Both the position numbers and the translations under genes were made by a program. Source: Gammaproteobacteria bacterium (lineage in GTDB: Bacteria; Pseudomonadota; Gammaproteobacteria; Cardiobacteriales; Wohlfahrtiimonadaceae). Taken from it: DNA of 6,429 nucleotides. The notes under the pieces are model-generated. The model saw only the letters and a list, made by a program, of their open reading frames with translations, searched no databases and was not told where the DNA came from. The stretch lies in the NCBI GenBank assembly GCA_003864535.1, contig BHEQ01000117.1, positions 1-6,429 on the forward strand. Direction: 5' to 3'. The first letter of the stretch is position 1; each line of letters starts with the position of its first letter. Below are positions 1 through 5,515 of this stretch, piece after piece.

Positions 1-250
1 TGGTGTAAATACAGTTGAGTATACTTGGTCAATCAATCAAGTTACGCAAAAATATTTTGCGACATTTACAGAGAAAAAAGAAGGTGGGGTTTTAATAGTT
101 CCAACTACCGATCCTACAAAAGTATATGCCTTAGGTGTAAGCATTAATGAGCAAACAGCACCTATCTTACTCAATGAAACTCTAACTCGTATTGATCTAA
201 CTGAAGATGAGAGAGCTAAATTGCTAGATGCAATTTATAAAAAAGCATAA
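1..250 (+). CDS. Family X protein, C-terminal end of an upstream copy (partial)
   Basis: This is the last 82 codons of a gene that begins left of the window, with its frame starting at base 2 and a TAA at 248-250. It is almost identical to codons 187-268 of the intact gene at 478-1284. I count four base differences over the 250 bases and one amino-acid change (Thr for Lys at residue 209 of the intact protein). The product family is not recognised. This segment is the cytoplasmic C-terminal part, ending LDAIYKKA. The near-identity implies a recent tandem duplication or ongoing gene conversion. A terminator hairpin follows directly. Whether this copy is complete cannot be seen from the window. 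Confidence 0.85.
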   Translation, partial: GVNTVEYTWSINQVTQKYFATFTEKKEGGVLIVPTTDPTKVYALGVSINEQTAPILLNETLTRIDLTEDERAKLLDAIYKKA

Positions 251-260
251 GTAACAAATA

Positions 261-291
261 AAAGCCCATAAGTGTTTAGTTTATGGGCTTT
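261..291. terminator. Rho-independent terminator after first family X copy
   Basis: A perfect 11-bp stem, AAAGCCCATAA pairing with TTATGGGCTTT, surrounds a 9-nt loop and lies 10 nt after the stop codon at 250. The + strand continues TATATT. The opposite strand reads TTTTATTTGTT, so it could act in both directions. The same hairpin recurs at 1295-1325 and, extended, at 5986-6026. Confidence 0.8.
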
Positions 292-301
292 ATATTAGTA
301 G

Positions 302-381
302 CTATAAATTAGATTTATCGAAACTTGCGATACTATTAAAAGCGCGGCTTAATTAGATAAATGAGTATTAATATCCTGCCA
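302..381 (-). repeat. Relic of the palindromic MITE-like element
   Basis: This segment (CTATAAATTAGATTT, then TATTAAAAGCGC, then TAAATGAGT, then TTAATATC) matches the reverse complement of the full-length element at 5078-5198. It has lost the GGGGACTT terminus and the opposite arm. A weaker palindrome between about 329 and 375 remains. It lies between the terminator and the promoter region of the family X gene. Confidence 0.6.
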
Positions 382-447
382 TCAAGCGCATCGGTTTTGC
401 GGCACGTCTTAGCTTAAAACATACACACATTTTTCATTTGATTTGTT

Positions 448-469
448 TATACTCTTGCTTTTTATAGGA
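448..469 (+). promoter_or_regulatory. -10-like hexamer and ribosome binding site of family X gene
   Basis: TATACT at 448-453 is a good -10 hexamer, but no convincing -35 is seen 16-18 nt upstream. AGGA at 466-469 sits 8 nt before the ATG at 478 and supports that start. In the third copy the equivalent sequence is changed (TATAGGAT to TATATGGT), which weakens its Shine-Dalgarno. Confidence 0.4.
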
Positions 470-477
470 TTTTTCAC

Positions 478-1284
478 ATGAACACCCCTGAAGCGATCAT
501 TGCACAATTCCCTACGCGCCCTTTAAATGTTACTAAAGTCATGGCAGTAAGTCCTAAAATAGCTATTGTTATTGGAATTATTGTCTTATTACTTTTATTT
601 CTGATTCCGTACCTTGGTCTGCCTGGATTAATTCATGATTATGAAATTTCAAAAAATCCAGTTGAAGTGAATGCCTATATTGATGGAAAATGTAGCTCTC
701 AAGTGCTTATATTTACACATTGCGATATCACTTTGAAGTATCGAGGTAAAGAAATTGAGCGGAGCATTTTTTTCATTGATATTAAATTAGATGATTATTC
801 GGTGAGCGCAATAGCCTCTAGAGATAATCCTGATTTATTAACGATAGACCTAGCTATAGATAAAATGATAAGTCGTAGTATTTTGCTAGCCATCTGTTTT
901 GGATTGATTCTTTTTTTGGGGATTTCCATTATCACTGGATCTAGGAATATAAAAAGGATGCATCAATTACTAAAGAGCATCAATGACAACAGATTATATC
1001 CTGTTCTTGTTCCAGTAAGTTCTAAGTCAATTTATGGTGTAAATACAGTTGAGTATACTTGGTCAATCAATCAAGTTACGCAGAAATATTTTGCGACATT
1101 TAAAGAAAAAAAAGAAGGTGGGGTTTTAATAGTTCCAACTACCGATCCTACAAAAGTATATGCCTTAGGTGTAAGCATTAATGAGCAAACAGCACCTATC
1201 TTACTCAATGAAACTCTAACTCGTATTGATCTAACTGAAGATGAGAGAGCTAAATTGTTAGATGCAATTTATAAAAAAGCATAA
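478..1284 (+). CDS. Family X: two-transmembrane protein of unknown function
   Basis: This 268-aa protein is not recognised. Seen: a short basic N-terminus (residues 1-27), a hydrophobic helix at about 28-47, a central region of about 85 residues with Cys72 and Cys82, a second helix at about 133-153, a basic stretch (SRNIKRMHQLLKS), and a soluble C-terminal part of about 105 residues ending LDAIYKKA. Inferred topology has both ends in the cytoplasm and the middle loop in the periplasm, where the two cysteines could form a disulfide. The start is supported by AGGA 8 nt upstream. The gene is flanked by near-identical tandem copies: a 3' end at 1-250 and a 5' stub at 1512-1544. Another 3' fragment lies at 5851-5967. 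A terminator follows at 1295-1325. No enzymatic motif is visible, and a role in the cell envelope is only a guess from topology. Confidence 0.85.
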   Translation: MNTPEAIIAQFPTRPLNVTKVMAVSPKIAIVIGIIVLLLLFLIPYLGLPGLIHDYEISKNPVEVNAYIDGKCSSQVLIFTHCDITLKYRGKEIERSIFFIDIKLDDYSVSAIASRDNPDLLTIDLAIDKMISRSILLAICFGLILFLGISIITGSRNIKRMHQLLKSINDNRLYPVLVPVSSKSIYGVNTVEYTWSINQVTQKYFATFKEKKEGGVLIVPTTDPTKVYALGVSINEQTAPILLNETLTRIDLTEDERAKLLDAIYKKA

Positions 1285-1294
1285 GTAACAAATA

Positions 1295-1325
1295 AAAGCC
1301 CATAAGTGTTTAGTTTATGGGCTTT
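1295..1325. terminator. Rho-independent terminator after intact family X gene
   Basis: This is the same perfect 11-bp hairpin as at 261-291, with AAAGCCCATAA and TTATGGGCTTT arms and a 9-nt loop. It starts 11 nt after the stop at 1284. Confidence 0.8.
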
Positions 1326-1335
1326 ATATTAGTAG

Positions 1336-1415
1336 CTATAAATTAGATTTATCGAAACTTGCGATACTATTAAAAGCGCGGCTTAATTAGATAAATGAGT
1401 ATTAATATCCTGCCA
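1336..1415 (-). repeat. Second relic of the MITE-like element (in the duplicated unit)
   Basis: Identical to 302-381 and displaced by exactly 1034 bases, so it was copied with the tandem duplication and is not an independent insertion. Together with the terminator and the truncated copy at 1512-1544 it fills most of the gene-poor stretch 1285-1626. Confidence 0.6.
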
Positions 1416-1511
1416 TCAAGCGCATCGGTTTTGCGGCTCGTCTTAGCTTAAAATATACATACATTTTTTATTTGAGTTGTTTATACTCTTGCTTTTTATA
1501 TGGTTTTTCAC

Positions 1512-1544
1512 ATGAACACCCCAGAAACAATCATCACGCGCTGA
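1512..1544 (+). pseudogene. Truncated third copy of family X (5' stub)
   Basis: The upstream region and start codon match the intact gene at 478, but the frame reads MNTPETIITR and then TGA. The alignment suggests an in-frame loss of four codons (the equivalent of residues 9-12), since ACG CGC reappears where Thr13-Arg14 are expected. After that, homology is lost. The rest of the gene is absent and unrelated sequence leads into the 221-codon gene at 1627. The Shine-Dalgarno is also weakened. It may now act only as a leader or promoter segment for the next gene. Confidence 0.75.
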
Positions 1545-1579
1545 ACCAACAAACAGTAATATTATCCTTATATAAAAGG

Positions 1580-1607
1580 TTAATATTAAGAATACTACCA
1601 GTATATT
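1580..1607 (+). promoter_or_regulatory. Possible promoter and small inverted repeat upstream of the 221-aa gene
   Basis: TTAATA (1580-1585), a 16-nt spacer and TATATT (1602-1607) form a weak sigma70-like pair about 20 nt before the start at 1627. An inverted repeat ATACT-acc-AGTAT (1592-1604) overlaps the -10 position, as an operator might. In such AT-rich sequence these matches are weak evidence. Confidence 0.3.
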
Positions 1608-1626
1608 TTTAACATGGAATTTTATT

Positions 1627-2292
1627 ATGAGAATTAAGCTTTTTAGATGTGTTTCTAAAATTATTATAGAAGATAATGTAGTGCGTTTTGAACAAAAGTT
1701 AAATCTAATTACCATATTCCTCTTTGGTATTTTTTGTTTTATATTAATGAAAAGTAAAAAGAACAGAATACTCGGTAATATAAGTGATGTAAAAAGCATA
1801 GAATCCAGCAATTCTTTAATGAGTGGTAGATTAATTACAGTTACGACAGATAAAGTTAAATATAAATTAGATATGAGAAGCAAAAAATCATTGCAAGAAG
1901 CGATTGATATGTTGGAGCAATCAGAGCTAAGCAACAAATTTAGTAGCCACATACCCAGCCAAGCTGTACTCGAAAATACACCTATACAACATTCAGACCT
2001 AGGGATTGCCTCTTTTATTATTGCTATTAGCTGTATCACCCTGTTTTTGATCAATATTGTTGTAATGTTAGTTATACGTGAGACCAACTACATTCCTGAT
2101 GAAGATATCTTAACAATTTGGGGCGCTATACTATTACTTTGTTTTGTTGGTCCAATTGTTGGTTTGATTTTAGGTATTTCTGGCTGGAAAGAAAAAAAGA
2201 GCAAACATATATATGCCATTTTGGGGACTTTATTTAATTGTGCGAATTTACTGGTGCTACTACTTATTATCATTGCAAATAGCCTATCTTAA
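1627..2292 (+). CDS. Membrane protein with four predicted helices, unknown function
   Basis: This 221-aa protein is not assigned to a named gene. Seen: a basic N-terminus, a first hydrophobic helix at about residues 27-42, and a soluble region of about 80 residues. That region contains the strand-like stretch GRLITVTTDKVKYKLDM followed by the helix KSLQEAIDMLEQ. Three more helices follow at about 123-149, 160-184 and 193-220, with a basic loop GWKEKKSKH between the last two. The middle region resembles small bacterial PH/GRAM-like domains, and the C-terminal helices resemble DUF4190-like membrane modules. Both comparisons are from general pattern only. The start at 1627 has a weak GGA about 8 nt upstream. 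It follows the stub of family X, so it may be transcribed from that copied promoter. A weak terminator lies at 2304-2324. The overlapping opposite-strand frame is rejected as a shadow. Confidence 0.7.
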   Translation: MRIKLFRCVSKIIIEDNVVRFEQKLNLITIFLFGIFCFILMKSKKNRILGNISDVKSIESSNSLMSGRLITVTTDKVKYKLDMRSKKSLQEAIDMLEQSELSNKFSSHIPSQAVLENTPIQHSDLGIASFIIAISCITLFLINIVVMLVIRETNYIPDEDILTIWGAILLLCFVGPIVGLILGISGWKEKKSKHIYAILGTLFNCANLLVLLLIIIANSLS

Positions 2293-2296
2293 ATTA

Positions 2297-2345
2297 CATA
2301 AGTGCACATCTATTTGTGCTTTTTAAGCTGACAAGTTCTTATTGA
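2297..2345 (+). repeat. Half copy of the MITE-like element
   Basis: ACAT, then GCACATCTATT, CTTTTT, AGCTGACAAG and TTATT match the left end of the full-length element, including the ACAT next to its terminus at 5074-5101 and beyond. Homology fades after about 2345 and the second arm is absent. The half element sits between the convergent 221-aa gene and the 45-codon ORF, and covers the latter's stop codon. Confidence 0.6.
2304..2324 (+). terminator. Weak terminator formed by the MITE half-copy
   Basis: GCACA and TGTGC form a 5-bp stem with a 6-nt loop, followed by five T residues, 11 nt after the stop of the 221-aa gene. In the full-length element the equivalent sequence lacks the TGTGC arm, so base changes in this copy made the hairpin. 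Confidence 0.45.
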
Positions 2346-2476
2346 TTGTTTTGCGACCTCATCCATAAAATTAAGTCACGTAGCTCCTCCTTTGCAGATG
2401 CCTCAGAAGAGGATTCATTCGGGACATTTATAGGGCTTTCGACTCTAAGAGGTTTATTTGATAATGAAGGGCTCAT
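2339..2476 (-). CDS. 45-aa ORF directly downstream of the Panacea gene
   Basis: An ATG at 2476 lies 1 nt after the stop codon of the Panacea-domain gene, and the frame runs 45 codons to a TAA at 2339-2341. The peptide is hydrophilic and Ser/Glu-rich, has no membrane helix, and ends with a short helix-like ELRDLILWMRSQ. There is no clear Shine-Dalgarno, so translation would depend on coupling to the upstream gene. The spacing is typical of a two-gene operon, and antitoxins of this family usually lie next to a toxin gene. This peptide is short for such a toxin. Its last codons lie in the MITE half-copy, so it may be the truncated start of a longer partner. No family is recognised. Confidence 0.5.
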   Translation of the reverse strand: MSPSLSNKPLRVESPINVPNESSSEASAKEELRDLILWMRSQNNQ

Positions 2477-2477
2477 A

Positions 2478-2978
2478 TTAGTTATTTTTCATTTTTAAAA
2501 GGTAATGAGCTTTGATTACATCATTTGGAATTAAAGCCCCTCGTGCATTATGTTGACCATGTTTATTCCATGTCTCATCCCAAGGAGTCCCTTTTTCATG
2601 AGTAAGCGCACTTAACTGCCATCCACTATATTTTGAATATGCATCCCACACACTTGAAAGAAACGTTCTTAAACGATCATCCGACAGAGTTGGGGTAAGC
2701 TCAGAAAAACTATTATCAGCATTCCTTACTGTAGTTTGTGCCATCCTTGTTATTTGAGAATCTCGAAAGCTGCTAAATTGCTGATAAACCGTTTCTATTA
2801 CAGGGCCAAACTTCCAAGCTTGCACTCCTTCATTTATAAGTGGTTCATTTGTATTGGCTAAATACCAACCATGAGCAATATAAACCATCTTGATAACTTT
2901 CATTGGCGTTAGCTCAACTCCAGTCTCAAGAGATTTTTCGACAAAAAAATTAGCTACAGAGAGTGAAGAATTTATCAT
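2478..2978 (-). CDS. Panacea-domain (DUF4065, SocA/PanA-like) putative antitoxin
   Basis: This 166-aa protein is a full-length single-domain member of the Panacea/DUF4065 family. The hallmark pattern is visible: FFVEKSLETGVELTPMKVIK (residues 11-30), then MVYIAHGWYLAN (31-42), the PLINEGVQAWKFGPVIETVY stretch (46-65), and a C-terminal helical part with GTPWDETW (129-136). Family knowledge: Panacea domains are antitoxins that neutralise diverse neighbouring toxins, and Caulobacter SocA delivers its toxin SocB to ClpXP. The start is supported by AGGGG (2984-2988) 5 nt upstream. It is transcribed away from the receptor gene's stop, with its own promoter just behind it. The only co-oriented neighbour downstream is the 45-codon ORF, so the toxin partner is uncertain. 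Family members also occur as solitary or prophage genes. Confidence 0.88.
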   Translation of the reverse strand: MINSSLSVANFFVEKSLETGVELTPMKVIKMVYIAHGWYLANTNEPLINEGVQAWKFGPVIETVYQQFSSFRDSQITRMAQTTVRNADNSFSELTPTLSDDRLRTFLSSVWDAYSKYSGWQLSALTHEKGTPWDETWNKHGQHNARGALIPNDVIKAHYLLKMKNN

Positions 2979-2983
2979 AATTT

Positions 2984-3053
2984 CCCCTTTTTTTATTTGA
3001 CAAGTTATCTATATATAATTAGGTATTATGCGTAACCAAATAATTTTTATCAA
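2984..3053 (-). promoter_or_regulatory. Sigma70-type promoter and RBS of the Panacea gene
   Basis: On the - strand TTGATA (3048-3053) and CATAAT (3025-3030) are separated by exactly 17 nt, each one base from consensus. The -35 ends 1 nt from the receptor stop codon at 3055. The ribosome site AGGGG is at 2984-2988. TAACTTGAT and TAACTTGTC occur as a direct repeat flanking the region and could be a repressor site, which would suit an autoregulated antitoxin. That is speculative. Confidence 0.6.
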
Positions 3054-3054
3054 G

Positions 3055-4998
3055 TTAAAAATCTAAACGCAATCCAAGAGAGCCATTGCGTCCTTTTTGC
3101 CCGTAACCTAAGGCGGTTTCGTACTCTTTATCAAAGATATTATTAAGTTTGGCAGTTAAGGCAACTCCTTTTTTATATTGATATGTATACGCGATATTGC
3201 TGAGAAAATAAGCGTCTAACTTAACGGTTGATGTATCTCTTTGGCTATAATAATTTATATCAGCATATAGATTATGTTTCTCATTGATCTGAAAATCCGC
3301 AGATGCGCCAAGATGATGGCGGGGGCGTGACAATAGATTTTTTTGATTTGTTTTATCTTTAGCTTCTAAATAAGTATAAAATATGCGGCTTGATAGCTTA
3401 TCGAGCCATTGTGAATCCGCGCTTACCTCAACACCACGCATCCGCGCCCGCGCTAGATTATAATATTTAAAATCTTTGCGATTATACTCAATTAAATTCT
3501 TAAATTTATTATCAAAATAAGTTGTTGCAAAAACATGTTGCTCAAATTTAAAAATAAAGCCTGCATCAAAGCCTTTGTTTTTCTCAGGTTCAAGCTCAAT
3601 ATTCCCATATCTTGGCTCGTAACGCTGGAATAAAGTCGGCGATTTAAAGCCTGTGCCGTAACTTGCTTTAACGGAGAATGAGTCATTTATATTAAAACGT
3701 GAGCTTAAGCGGTAGGTTTTTGCGCTAACTTGTGTTGCTTTATCTTCTTGATTTTTAGGTTGTTTAATCCTGTCGATTCTTGCGCCTATCGTGTTAAAAA
3801 AGCGCTCTTCAAAATTCAGTTGCTGATCAAAATAAGCTGACTGTGTTGTTTGTTCTTGCTTTTCAAACACGCTCTTACTCGCGTATTGTCCATCATAATT
3901 AGAATAAGAACTCCCAATTTCAGTTAAATGATTAAAGCCAAAAATTGATTGAAAATCAGGATGAAGAGTGAGAATATTCTTTTGTGACCATGTGCGTGTC
4001 TGCCCTCTAAATGAGCTATCTGATGTGTTTTCTATTGGCTTTTTGAACATTTTTCCTGTAGTGTCTAAGCGGTTAGTTATATTTTTATCAAAACTTAAGG
4101 AAGACACAAGCTTATCCTCCCATAAAAAAGCAGTTACACTCACTCTTGCATTGGTTTGTCTTGTTTTCCCCCAAAGATTGCCATCACCATCTTTACCCGC
4201 TTTTTGATCATAATTTAAGCGACTATTTAAGTGACGGATGTTTAGATCAAATAATAAAAGATCTATTGGTGTATAGCTTAAATTAAGCATCGCTGAGTCA
4301 ATTGTATGGGGATCTTTTTCTGTATTACCTAAACGTTCAGATGCCGCTGAAATACCTTGTTCATGCATATGATTAGCACCAAAGGCATAATTTAGTTTAT
4401 CTGTCGCGCCGCTAGTGTGGATAGATTGTGAGTTAAAGCCATAACTTCCGCCTTCGAGTGTAATTGATGTTACAGGCTTACCACCATTTGCTTTAGAGCC
4501 TTTTTTAGTGAAAATCTGAATCACCCCTCCCATCGCATCAGAGCCATAAAGAGTGCTTTGAGGACCTTTGAGGATTTCAATGCGTTCAATATCCGCAGTA
4601 TTTAAATTGCCAAAATTAAAGCTCCTTCCAGCAGACATAGGATCATTCACAATAATGCCATCTATCATTACTAAAGTATGATTGGAACTAGCACCACGAA
4701 TCATCACGCCCTTGCTGCTATTTGCCCCAGTTTCAGTTATATCAATCCCTGTGTTGTTTTTAAGTAAACTGGTAATATCACTTTTATGTGAATTATCAAT
4801 TTGTTTGGCATCAATAACAACCGTGCTTGCGCCAATTCTATTAGCGGCAACTTCTATTTTATTTGCCAAAAAAACATAATCATCATTCTTATCATCATCA
4901 TCATCCTTAGCATCCTTAGCATAAGCAAATGAAGACAAAGTAAGTGAAGATAGACATGCACCAAGCACAAGCTGGCGCGAAAAAATAGCAGTACGCAT
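3055..4998 (-). CDS. BtuB-like TonB-dependent outer-membrane receptor (copy A)
   Basis: This 647-aa protein would import a scarce substrate, probably vitamin B12 or another corrinoid, across the outer membrane using TonB energy. Seen: a signal peptide with likely cleavage after AYA (residue 27), then an Asp-rich stretch KDAKDDDDDKNDD. A TonB-box-like segment NKIEVAANR (46-54) follows. The plug spans about 55-168 with MIRG (99-102), VMIDGIIVND (110-119) and IERIEILKGPQSTLYGSDAMGG (137-158). The beta barrel follows, with the conserved GTGFKSPTLFQRYEP and a C-terminal NNIFDKEYETALGYG and final Phe. The length is slightly above that of E. coli BtuB. AGGAG lies 5 nt before the start. The cobalamin-riboswitch leader upstream supports the substrate, but that riboswitch is damaged and carries an insertion. 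No terminator is seen before the Panacea gene. Confidence 0.92.
   Translation of the reverse strand: MRTAIFSRQLVLGACLSSLTLSSFAYAKDAKDDDDDKNDDYVFLANKIEVAANRIGASTVVIDAKQIDNSHKSDITSLLKNNTGIDITETGANSSKGVMIRGASSNHTLVMIDGIIVNDPMSAGRSFNFGNLNTADIERIEILKGPQSTLYGSDAMGGVIQIFTKKGSKANGGKPVTSITLEGGSYGFNSQSIHTSGATDKLNYAFGANHMHEQGISAASERLGNTEKDPHTIDSAMLNLSYTPIDLLLFDLNIRHLNSRLNYDQKAGKDGDGNLWGKTRQTNARVSVTAFLWEDKLVSSLSFDKNITNRLDTTGKMFKKPIENTSDSSFRGQTRTWSQKNILTLHPDFQSIFGFNHLTEIGSSYSNYDGQYASKSVFEKQEQTTQSAYFDQQLNFEERFFNTIGARIDRIKQPKNQEDKATQVSAKTYRLSSRFNINDSFSVKASYGTGFKSPTLFQRYEPRYGNIELEPEKNKGFDAGFIFKFEQHVFATTYFDNKFKNLIEYNRKDFKYYNLARARMRGVEVSADSQWLDKLSSRIFYTYLEAKDKTNQKNLLSRPRHHLGASADFQINEKHNLYADINYYSQRDTSTVKLDAYFLSNIAYTYQYKKGVALTAKLNNIFDKEYETALGYGQKGRNGSLGLRLDF
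4889..4919 (-). repeat. GAT-codon run and 9-bp duplication in the receptor N-terminus
   Basis: A run of ATC triplets (4891-4905) encodes five consecutive Asp residues. Next to it a 9-bp unit CATCCTTAG is repeated in tandem (4902-4910 and 4911-4919), giving KDAKDA. Both lie between the signal peptide and the TonB-box region. The related fragment at 5312-5509 has only TKEEDD here, 7 residues shorter. Slippage would change length but keep the frame. Confidence 0.75.
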
Positions 4999-5003
4999 AA
5001 AAA

Positions 5004-5028
5004 CTCCTAAAACCCCATTCCTTGGGAT
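5004..5028 (-). promoter_or_regulatory. RBS and preceding hairpin of receptor copy A
   Basis: AGGAG (5004-5008) lies 5 nt before the ATG. Just upstream ATCCCA and TGGGGT (5012-5028) can pair in a short hairpin with one G-T wobble. The equivalent hairpin at 5524-5541 has ACCCC and GGGGT arms, so pairing is kept although the bases differ. This suits an expression-platform element near the start codon. Confidence 0.5.
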
Positions 5029-5340
5029 GTGGATAAATTAGCCTACTAGTTAACCCTTACCAAAAGTACATTTACATGGGCACATCTATTAGTTACTTTT
5101 TCAGCTGACAAGATATTATTAAAACACTCATTTACCTAAGTAAAATGCGCTTTTAATAATATCGTAATCATTGAAAAATCTAATTTATAGAAGTCCCCAC
5201 ATAGAGCTTTAAGTGAGATATAACGTTCGTCCCCATTTACAACGGCAGGTCAGCGACAGAGTTACACTGTCTTCCCTTATCTAATTAATCAATCAATCAA
5301 TTAATTAATTATCAAAAGCCGAGACCTGTTGTTGATGGGA
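5029..5340 (-). promoter_or_regulatory. Cobalamin riboswitch 1, damaged (MITE insertion and lost B12 box)
   Basis: The - strand keeps the 5' half of a cobalamin riboswitch: AGGTCTCGGC (around 5319-5328), an AT-rich stem of ATTA/ATTG repeats, then GGGAAGACAGTG, GCTGACCTGCC, TTGTAAATGGGGACGA (core 5226-5278). Compared with riboswitch 2 it differs in three ways. A 121-bp MITE is inserted at 5078-5198. GGGAAGG has become GGTAAGG. The 37 nt holding the 3' B12 box (5550-5586 of riboswitch 2) are missing, with TAGGCTAAT joined to TTATCCAC. The partner strand for AGGTCT is therefore gone, and normal B12 sensing by this copy is unlikely. It leads directly into the full-length receptor gene. Confidence 0.85.
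5078..5198 (+). mobile_element. 121-bp MITE-like palindromic element with 4-bp target duplication
   Basis: The ends are imperfect inverted repeats: GGGCACATCTATTAGTTAC at the left, and GGGGACTTCTATAAATTAG at the right read inward, with both continuing into TTTTTCA. A perfect internal inverted repeat GATATTATTAAAA / TTTTAATAATATC lies at 5112-5124 and 5151-5163. ACAT flanks both ends (5074-5077 and 5199-5202). Riboswitch 2 has the uninterrupted site TTTACATAGA with a single ACAT (5621-5630), so the boundaries are directly defined. It has no coding capacity and must be mobilised by a transposase elsewhere. Degraded copies are at 302-381, 1336-1415 and 2297-2345. Confidence 0.85.
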
Positions 5341-5509
5341 AATAAAAATTTGTAAAGGGGACTTCAATTCTATTTGCGGCAACTTCTATTTTATTTGCCA
5401 AAAAAATACAGTCATCCTCCTCCTTCGTATCATAGGCAAATGAAGGCAAAGTAAGTGAAGATAGACATTCGCCAAGCACAAGCTGGCGTGAAAAGATAGC
5501 AGTACGCAT
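5312..5509 (-). pseudogene. N-terminal fragment of a second BtuB-like receptor
   Basis: The start at 5509 has AAGGAG 6 nt upstream. The first 48 residues match receptor copy A: signal peptide MRTAIFSRQLVLG, then SFAY, an acidic stretch, and FLANKIEVAANRI. At about 5365 homology stops abruptly and the frame runs into the upstream edge of riboswitch 1, adding about 16 unrelated residues before a stop at 5312. The plug and barrel are missing, so it cannot be a receptor, though the signal peptide could still direct a short peptide to the periplasm. It keeps an intact riboswitch and ribosome site. An in-frame ATG at 5584 lies inside the B12 box and is not taken as the start. Confidence 0.85.
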
Positions 5510-5515
5510 AAGAAG

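Larger units (their letters stand above)
1..1541 (+). repeat. Tandem duplication of the family X locus, 1034-bp period
   Basis: Bases 1 to about 507 align with 1035 to about 1541 without gaps until just after the start codon of the next copy. The unit comprises the 3' end of a family X gene, its terminator, a relic of a palindromic element, the promoter region and the start of the next gene. Differences are few: four in the coding part and none in about the first 140 bases after the stop. About seven are clustered in the last 85 bases before the start codon. Homology of the third unit ends within its first 14 codons. Confidence 0.9.

Noticed and set aside
393..412. GGCACGTCTTAGCTTA as a further MITE terminus
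   Set aside because: It has partial similarity to GGCACATCTATTAGTTA, but in the wrong orientation relative to the adjacent relic and with no flanking duplication.
1443..2087. 214-codon open frame on the - strand
   Set aside because: It overlaps the + strand 221-aa gene and starts inside it. It has no ribosome site and an incoherent Ser/Cys-rich composition. The + frame has an ordered helix and domain pattern.
2088..2273. 61-codon open frame on the - strand
   Set aside because: It is antisense to the last helices of the 221-aa protein and has no independent support.
3492..4879. Open frames overlapping the receptor gene (3492-3686 -, 3968-4207 +, 4682-4879 +)
   Set aside because: They lie wholly inside the conserved receptor coding region in other frames, so they are shadows.
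5189..5202. GTGGGGACTTC on the - strand as the GGGAAG block of riboswitch 1
   Set aside because: It resembles the btuB leader block, but comparison with riboswitch 2 shows it is the end of the MITE plus target duplication. The true counterpart is the GGTAAGG nearer the gene.
5281..5315. ATCA/ATTA repeats as an origin or CRISPR-like array
   Set aside because: The units are 4 nt and lie within the riboswitch stem. There are no spacers and no origin-associated features.
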